In this document: one piece after another, positions 17,169 through 20,681 of the stretch
Position numbering within the stretch: the first letter of the stretch is position 1
Layout of the letters: each line of letters starts with the position of its first letter
Source of the DNA: a virus
IMG/VR virus record: IMGVR_UViG_3300035162_003568
Location: 1 to 20,681 of that record
Length of the DNA: 20,681 nt
Reading direction: 5' to 3' (one strand)
Translations under genes and position numbers: made by a program
The notes under the pieces: model-generated
Databases searched by the model: none
What the model saw: the letters and a program-made list of their open reading frames with translations, nothing else
Told to the model about the DNA's origin: nothing

Positions 17169-17477
17169 ATGGCAATGAAACAACCAGGACGCATAGTCCA
17201 CAGAAGTGCTAACGGCAAGGCCGTTGATATGGATATGTTACGTCAGCGTAATGAATTAACTCCGGCAGTAGGTAATGCTAGAGTAAATGCCCGAGGCGAT
17301 GAATTAGGTGCAGGTGGAAGGATTGTTCGTAAGAAAGAAGATCTTCTCAAAGACTATTATGCAGCAGCCGAAGGTATGCAGGAAGAACAACCTGTAGCAA
17401 AAGGACAACCTACAGAAGCAGAAGCAGCTGAATGGGAAGAAGATGACGACGGAAATTTTGTACAAAAAGGTAACTAA
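17169..17477 (+). CDS. Conserved-looking phage protein of unknown function (102 residues)
   Basis: ATG 17169 follows a strong AAAAGGAGG. The first half is basic and ordered-looking (PGRIVHRSANGKAVDMDML, NELTPAVGNARVNARGDELG, AGGRIVRKKEDLLKDYY); the second half is acidic and low-complexity (AEAAEWEEDDDGNFVQKGN). The basic part followed by an acidic tail could suit a protein that works with capsid or DNA, but I do not recognise a family with certainty. It lies 3 bases before the gp31-like co-chaperonin gene and probably shares its transcript, which hints at a role in head assembly. That link is inferred from position only. Confidence 0.75.
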   Translation: MAMKQPGRIVHRSANGKAVDMDMLRQRNELTPAVGNARVNARGDELGAGGRIVRKKEDLLKDYYAAAEGMQEEQPVAKGQPTEAEAAEWEEDDDGNFVQKGN

Positions 17478-17480
17478 TAA

Positions 17481-17903
17481 ATGGCGTTAAACTTAAACAC
17501 AATCAAAGGTACACCGAGAGCAGTAGGCGATCGAACACTTGTAACAGATATGTTTTTTGGAGAACAAAAAACAGCAGGCGGTCTTATCATTAAAGATGAC
17601 GATGGCACTACACGAGGAATTTATCCGCGTTGGGCCAAAGTTTATTCTAAAGGTCCACAGAATAAAGAAGTGTTTGAAGTCGGACACTGGATTCTTGTAG
17701 AACACGGTCGATGGACTCGTGCAATGACCATAGATACTCCAGAAGGAGAAATTGAAGTTCGTATGGTAGAAACTGATAGTATATTTGGCTACTCAGAAGA
17801 GAAACCAAATGATATCTATATTGGTGCGGAATATACAGACGGCCAACATGCTACCGTTGATCCAAGTGCATTTGTAAATTCATCAGGAGCATTAGCACAG
17901 TGA
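17481..17903 (+). CDS. 31: gp31-like GroES-type co-chaperonin for capsid protein folding
   Basis: ATG 17481 follows AAAAAGG at 17464-17470. The GroES-fold signature is clear: TPRAVGDRTLVTDMFFGE, the mobile-loop region QKTAGGLIIKDDDGTTRGIY, then the beta-barrel core RWAKVYSKGPQNKEVFEVGH and WILVEHGRWTRAM. This is the pattern of T4-type gp31, which replaces host GroES on GroEL so that the large capsid protein can fold inside an enlarged cage. T4 gp31 is 111 residues; this one is 140, with extra acidic C-terminal sequence (TDSIFGYSEEKPNDIYIG and beyond). No GroEL is encoded here, so the host chaperonin is used. The stop TGA (17901-17903) overlaps the next start. Confidence 0.88.
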   Translation: MALNLNTIKGTPRAVGDRTLVTDMFFGEQKTAGGLIIKDDDGTTRGIYPRWAKVYSKGPQNKEVFEVGHWILVEHGRWTRAMTIDTPEGEIEVRMVETDSIFGYSEEKPNDIYIGAEYTDGQHATVDPSAFVNSSGALAQ

Positions 17904-18277
17904 CCAATACATTCAAGGACATTGACACATTTGCTACAGCATGTGATCAACCGCCTAGTGAAGCAAACTACGAGATGTATCTTGATCTAATAGATGAGGA
18001 GTATATTGAACTTCAAAAAGCACTTAGAACACATGACAAAGTAGAACAACTAGATGCCCTAGTTGATATCTTAGTTGTTACTATGGGAGCAATCCGTGCA
18101 GCAGGTTGGGACGGAGAAGCGGCTTGGAAAGAAGTGATGAACACTAACTTTGCAAAGATTGACCCAGACACAGGCAAAGTAATTAAACGTGAAGACGGCA
18201 AGGTACTAAAGCCGGAAGGCTGGAAGGCTCCTGAGCTTTCACAGTTTGTATTAACTACTGGCTTACTCGACAAATAA
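17900..18277 (+). CDS. MazG-like / phosphoribosyl-ATP-type nucleotide pyrophosphohydrolase
   Basis: GTG 17900 overlaps the gp31 stop as GTGA and has AGGAG at 17885-17889, so it is translationally coupled. The all-alpha NTP-PPase core is visible: the metal-binding E-E-x-x-E as Glu33, Glu34 and Glu37 in LIDEEYIELQKAL, and the second acidic helix with Asp52 and Asp56 in LDALVDILVVTMGAIRAAG. It ends with a family-typical tail (NFAKIDPDTGKVIKREDGKV, then LKPEGWKAPEL). These enzymes cut NTPs or dNTPs to the monophosphate plus pyrophosphate. In marine phages MazG has been discussed as a modulator of host nucleotide or alarmone pools, though its true substrate remains debated. The family call is strong; the substrate is not determined from the sequence. 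Confidence 0.87.
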   Translation: MTNTFKDIDTFATACDQPPSEANYEMYLDLIDEEYIELQKALRTHDKVEQLDALVDILVVTMGAIRAAGWDGEAAWKEVMNTNFAKIDPDTGKVIKREDGKVLKPEGWKAPELSQFVLTTGLLDK

Positions 18278-18289
18278 AGTAAAAACTAC

Positions 18290-18318
18290 TTGACTCCTTA
18301 GTTACTGTATGCTATAAT
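18290..18318 (+). promoter_or_regulatory. Near-consensus sigma70 promoter with extended -10
   Basis: The -35 is TTGACT (18290-18295), the spacer is exactly 17 bases, and the -10 is a perfect TATAAT (18313-18318) preceded by TGC, an extended -10. A second TATAAT lies at 18323-18328. Initiation would be near 18325, about 23 bases before the exonuclease start. It resembles a strong early promoter read by host RNA polymerase and is the best bacterial-type promoter in the window. Confidence 0.85.
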
Positions 18319-18349
18319 AGTGTATAATGTAATTAAGGAGTTTTCTTTT
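18293..18349 (+). promoter_or_regulatory. Hairpin that covers the exonuclease ribosome site, followed by a T-tract
   Basis: ACTCCTTAGTTAC (18293-18305) can pair with GTAATTAAGGAGT (18329-18341): 13 pairs, 12 Watson-Crick and one G-U, around a 23-base loop. The right arm contains the whole Shine-Dalgarno AAGGAG (18335-18340). The left arm overlaps the -35 element, so it is present only in read-through RNA and absent from RNA that starts at this promoter. TTTTCTTTT (18341-18349) follows, so a weak intrinsic terminator is also possible. Confidence 0.6.
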
Positions 18350-18884
18350 GGCAACACACGGCACAATTGACTTAGAAACTATTGATACTAGTCCGTCAGC
18401 AACTGTCCTATCACTAGGTGCAGTTAAATTTAATCCGCTGAACGATAGCGAACCACACTCTGAGTTGTATCTTAAAATTAATATTGATGAACAAGATACA
18501 CTAGGACGTACTGCAAGTGACAGCACTATTGAATGGTGGGGCAAACAAGATCCAAAGATCATGGAAGAAGCCTTTGACCAAACTGGTGCTGTTAGCGTAG
18601 ATGAAGCTCTACGTCAAATTAGCAAGTGGGTCGTTGGTATTGATACATTATGGGGACAAGGATATGGTTTTGACTATACCATACTAGAAGACATGTTCCG
18701 CCGCGCTGCAAAGCCGATTCCGTGGAACTTTTGGATTATACGGGATTCTAGGACCCTTTTTGGATGTTGTGAAAGCGATCCACGTAAAGGAATGCAAAGC
18801 AATTTACACAATGCATTAGCCGATGCATATTTTCAATCAAAAGCAATTCAAATTGCTTACAACCAGTTAGGACTTAAACGATGA
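18348..18884 (+). CDS. dexA: DexA-like 3'-5' exonuclease (DEDDh / RNase T fold)
   Basis: The start is TTG 18348, with AAGGAG at 18335-18340 and a 7-base spacer; 178 residues. All five DEDDh residues are visible: Asp8 and Glu10 in TIDLET (Exo I), Asp109 in GYGFDYTIL (Exo II), and His154 and Asp159 in LHNALADAYFQ (Exo III). The block DSTIEWWGKQDP is close to the T4 DexA segment around its STIEWW motif. T4 DexA is 227 residues, so this is a shorter version lacking part of the C-terminus. It would remove nucleotides from 3' ends of DNA, probably helping host DNA breakdown or nucleotide salvage. A strong promoter lies directly upstream, unlike its neighbours, and its stop overlaps the next start (ATGA). 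Confidence 0.88.
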   Translation: MATHGTIDLETIDTSPSATVLSLGAVKFNPLNDSEPHSELYLKINIDEQDTLGRTASDSTIEWWGKQDPKIMEEAFDQTGAVSVDEALRQISKWVVGIDTLWGQGYGFDYTILEDMFRRAAKPIPWNFWIIRDSRTLFGCCESDPRKGMQSNLHNALADAYFQSKAIQIAYNQLGLKR

Positions 18885-19072
18885 ATCCTCCACCAAGAGA
18901 ACAAAATCAACACGATAAAGATGTAGAAGAATTTTTAGCCAAAGGCGGCGAAATACAAAAGTTTGGATACGGAGAAAGAACTGAAAATCTTGAAACTGCT
19001 TATAGCTTTTATGGCAGACGTAAGAAACCTGCTGCTACTGCTGATGCTAAGAAGCCAGCTAAGAAGAAATAA
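18881..19072 (+). CDS. Small basic-tailed phage protein of unknown function (63 residues)
   Basis: ATG 18881 overlaps the exonuclease stop as ATGA and has TTAGGA 8 bases upstream. The centre contains DVEEFLAKGGEIQKFGYGER, a pattern of a short helix plus [KR]-G-G-x-[IV] seen in several small phage proteins, and the C-terminus is a Lys/Ala-rich tail (KKPAATADAKKPAKKK) that could bind nucleic acid. No enzyme motif is present. It probably shares the strong upstream promoter with the exonuclease. The gene is likely real from its coupling; the function is unknown. Confidence 0.7.
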   Translation: MNPPPREQNQHDKDVEEFLAKGGEIQKFGYGERTENLETAYSFYGRRKKPAATADAKKPAKKK

Positions 19073-19074
19073 CA

Positions 19075-19227
19075 ATGTTGACAAATAATGTTAAACGTGT
19101 TAAAGTAAGTGACATGTTAGATGATGATAGTGATATCATGAACGAGCTAGCAGATAAATTTGAACAACAATACGGAGAAGAACTTGAAAGAATTATGGGT
19201 AGAGAAGTACCGACCGAAGACAGTTGA
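19075..19227 (+). CDS. Very small acidic protein overlapping the start of gp44 (50 residues)
   Basis: ATG 19075 lies two bases after the previous stop and the frame ends at TGA 19225-19227. The product is acidic and helical (VKVSDMLDDDSDIMNELADK, then FEQQYGEELERIMGREVP). Its last 44 bases overlap the start of the clamp-loader gene in another frame, so the two are probably translationally coupled. It is the only frame that fills the otherwise empty stretch 19073-19183, which supports it being real. No family is recognised. AAGAAG upstream is a weak ribosome site. Confidence 0.6.
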   Translation: MLTNNVKRVKVSDMLDDDSDIMNELADKFEQQYGEELERIMGREVPTEDS

Positions 19228-20098
19228 CGGTTATGTGTTCCGAGACGAAGCACAAAGAAAACAAGTAAAGACTTGGATTGCAGACAAAAGTATTCCGCAT
19301 TTATTGTTTAGTGGCGCTGCTGGCATTGGTAAGACAACGTTAGCTAAACTATTATTTAATGAACTAGATCTTAATCCGTTAGATATTTTAGAAATTAACG
19401 CATCACGCACAAACAGTGTAGAAGACGTTCGTAATAAAATTGTTAATTTTGTACAAATGATTCCGTTTGGTGACTTTAAAGTTGTACTACTAGATGAGGC
19501 TGATTACTTGTCGCCTAACGCACAAGCAGCACTACGTGGTGTGATGGAAGAGTATCACACAACAGCAAGATTTGTTTTGACATGTAATTATGAGAACAGA
19601 ATTATTCCTGCTATTCATAGTCGTTGTCAAGGCTTTCATATTGCCAAGGTTGATCAAACAGAGTTTACAGCAAGAGTTGCAACTATTCTTATTACAGAAG
19701 GCATTACTCCAGACTTAGATATTCTTGATACATATGTTAAAGCAACATATCCAGACTTACGTAAGTGTATAAATATGTGTCAGATGAATGTACAAGAAGG
19801 CAGCTTGCTTCGTCCTAATGAAGGTGACACTGGCAATAGTGACTGGAAGCTAGATATGGTTGAGTTGTTTAAGCAAGGCAAAATTAACGATGCACGTAAA
19901 CTACTTTGTGGTTCAGTTCGACCAGAAGAGATGGAAGAGATCTATCGCTGGCTTTATGACAACATTGAATTGTTTGGTGACGATGCACAGCAAGATGCAG
20001 CAGTATTAACTATTAAACAAGGACTAGTAGATCATGCACTAGTTGCCGATGCTGAAATTAATTTAGCAGCAACGTTAATTAGACTTGGGAGAATTTAA
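19184..20098 (+). CDS. 44: Sliding clamp loader, ATPase small/large-ring subunit gp44 (AAA+)
   Basis: I place the start at TTG 19184, which has GGAG at 19174-19177 with a 6-base spacer and gives MKELWVEKYRPKTVDGYVF, the normal beginning of gp44/RFC subunits. A longer frame from TTG 19160 adds eight residues and lacks a ribosome site. The 304-residue product shows Walker A GAAGIGKTT (44-52), Walker B VVLLDEAD (100-107), sensor-1 LTCNY (132-136) and the SRC motif (146-148) of clamp loaders. Four gp44 and one gp62 load the gp45 ring onto DNA in T4. Neither gp62 nor gp45 is next to it here: a ferredoxin gene follows three bases later instead. T4 gp44 is 319 residues, so this is near full length. 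Confidence 0.93.
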   Translation: MKELWVEKYRPKTVDGYVFRDEAQRKQVKTWIADKSIPHLLFSGAAGIGKTTLAKLLFNELDLNPLDILEINASRTNSVEDVRNKIVNFVQMIPFGDFKVVLLDEADYLSPNAQAALRGVMEEYHTTARFVLTCNYENRIIPAIHSRCQGFHIAKVDQTEFTARVATILITEGITPDLDILDTYVKATYPDLRKCINMCQMNVQEGSLLRPNEGDTGNSDWKLDMVELFKQGKINDARKLLCGSVRPEEMEEIYRWLYDNIELFGDDAQQDAAVLTIKQGLVDHALVADAEINLAATLIRLGRI

Positions 20099-20101
20099 AA
20101 T

Positions 20102-20458
20102 ATGACATATTTGGTTAATGACAATTGTATTAAATGTAAGCACATGGACTGTGTATCAGTCTGTCCAGTTGACTGTTTTTACGAAGGTGAGAACATGTTA
20201 GTTATTAACCCAGATGAATGTATTGACTGCGGAGTATGTGAACCAGAATGTCCGGTTGATGCAATTTTAGCAGATAATGCATTTTCATCTCCTGACGAAG
20301 CAATTCGATGGGAAGAAATTAATCGAGAATACAGTTTAATTTGGCCTGTTATTACACAAGTGCGACCAGAGGATGTTCCAACGGATGCTGCTGAATGGGA
20401 TAACGTTCCTAATAAATTTGAAGACCATTTTAACCCAGCACCCGGAAAGGGCGACTAA
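20102..20458 (+). CDS. fdxA: Seven-iron ferredoxin ([3Fe-4S][4Fe-4S], FdxA / FdI type)
   Basis: ATG 20102 follows GGGAG at 20087-20091. The cysteine pattern is that of Azotobacter FdI-type ferredoxins: C9 and C17 with C50 for the [3Fe-4S] cluster; C21, C40, C43 and C46 for [4Fe-4S]; C12 and C25 match the two free cysteines. Motifs are [19 protein letters not shown] and [17 protein letters not shown]. The C-terminal region (SLIWPVITQ, then FNPAPGKGD) matches the alphaproteobacterial FdxA layout, which points to a host-derived gene. It carries electrons in the cytoplasm; possible partners include Fe-S assembly or reductases such as those feeding nucleotide synthesis, but none is identified here. 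It is inserted between gp44 and a DUF6356-like gene, overlapping the latter by one base. Confidence 0.94.
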   Translation: MTYLVNDNCIKCKHMDCVSVCPVDCFYEGENMLVINPDECIDCGVCEPECPVDAILADNAFSSPDEAIRWEEINREYSLIWPVITQVRPEDVPTDAAEWDNVPNKFEDHFNPAPGKGD

Positions 20459-20667
20459 TGTTTAGTAAACAATGTAAACTACATCTCAAAAATACAAATA
20501 TGACGGCTATGCAACATATGTTGCATGCTCTTAAAATTGCATTACAATTACAACTGCTAGTACCAGCAATTATTATACACAGTGTTGCTCCTAGAGTATT
20601 TACTACTATAGCAAGCGATACTATGAAAAGGATATTAGATGACAATCAAAGCAATTCTAGCATGTGA
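20458..20667 (+). CDS. DUF6356-like small membrane protein (69 residues)
   Basis: ATG 20458 shares one base with the ferredoxin stop (TAATG). The layout resembles DUF6356: KLHLKNTNMTAMQHMLHALK, a single hydrophobic segment around IALQLQLLVPAIIIHSVAPR, then FTTIASDTMKRILDD. Short proteins of this family occur in Alphaproteobacteria, have one predicted membrane helix and no known function. Here it is co-transcribed with the ferredoxin. The last 29 bases overlap the start of the next gene. The family match is from memory and is moderate. Confidence 0.6.
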   Translation: MFSKQCKLHLKNTNMTAMQHMLHALKIALQLQLLVPAIIIHSVAPRVFTTIASDTMKRILDDNQSNSSM

Positions 20668-20681
20668 TGACTACGGCGGCG
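20639..20681 (+). CDS. Probable dihydrofolate reductase, first 14 codons
   Basis: ATG 20639 has AAAGGA at 20627-20632 with a 6-base spacer, and lies inside the end of the previous gene. The visible residues MTIKAILACDDYGG fit the first beta strand and the beginning of the [GN]-x-I-G loop of phage and bacterial dihydrofolate reductases. That enzyme would make tetrahydrofolate for thymidylate synthesis and suits the replication and nucleotide neighbours. Only 14 codons are seen, so the call is tentative. Confidence 0.5.
   Translation, partial: MTIKAILACDDYGG

Noticed and set aside
17100-17170. Possible frameshift that would continue the polymerase-III-like gene
   Set aside because: I read the other two frames past 17110; one stops at once and the other gives no P-D-x-D-x-D motif, so the gene ends here.
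18841-18858. Inverted repeat AAGCAATT / AATTGCTT at the end of the exonuclease gene
   Set aside because: It is inside coding sequence with a two-base centre and no T-tract; such AT-rich palindromes are expected by chance.
19160-19183. Earlier TTG start for gp44 at 19160
   Set aside because: There is no ribosome site before it, while TTG 19184 has GGAG at the right distance and gives the usual family N-terminus.
1-20681. tRNA genes, CRISPR arrays, insertion sequences or attachment sites
   Set aside because: I saw no cloverleaf-like sequence, no regular spaced repeats and no transposase or integrase frames; coding sequence fills nearly the whole window.

Overview
The window looks like part of the genome of a marine T4-like myovirus. 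Every supported gene is on the + strand, packing is very tight (gaps of a few bases, or TAATG / GTGA / ATGA overlaps), and the sequence is AT-rich. It carries T4-type replication and assembly genes (clamp loader small subunit gp44, co-chaperonin gp31, a DexA-like exonuclease) and a set of very large fibre proteins of the kind found in marine T4-like phages. A seven-iron ferredoxin of alphaproteobacterial FdxA type (ending PGKGD) and a DUF6356-like protein suggest an alphaproteobacterial host, perhaps SAR11. That host is inference, not proof.

Bases 1-155 hold the C-terminus of an A-type iron-sulfur carrier (IscA/ErpA-like). Bases 171-16606 are a late virion-adhesin module: a 3004-residue fibre protein, a 470-residue fibre protein, a subtilisin-family (S8) protease with an intact triad, a 233-residue fibre protein, a 933-residue protein with Ig-like repeats, a 187-residue structural protein and a 78-residue coiled protein. 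Short TAAATA boxes resembling the T4 late promoter sit 18-22 bases before several of these starts.

Bases 16616-20681 switch to metabolism, replication and assembly. In order: a 173-residue protein resembling a piece of the bacterial C-family DNA polymerase III alpha subunit (it has the GRGSS motif but stops before the catalytic aspartates), an unknown 102-residue protein, gp31, a MazG-like pyrophosphohydrolase, a DexA-like exonuclease behind a near-consensus sigma70 promoter, two small unknown proteins, gp44, the ferredoxin, a DUF6356-like membrane protein and the first codons of a probable dihydrofolate reductase. This part would support phage DNA synthesis, nucleotide supply, capsid folding and host redox metabolism.

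The points most worth a second look are: (1) the promoter / hairpin / ribosome-binding-site overlap before the exonuclease at 18290-18350, which could silence read-through mRNA; (2) the truncated polymerase-III-like protein; (3) two iron-sulfur genes, an A-type carrier and a 7Fe ferredoxin, in one phage region; and (4) a subtilisin-like protease inside the fibre cluster next to a 3004-residue fibre.
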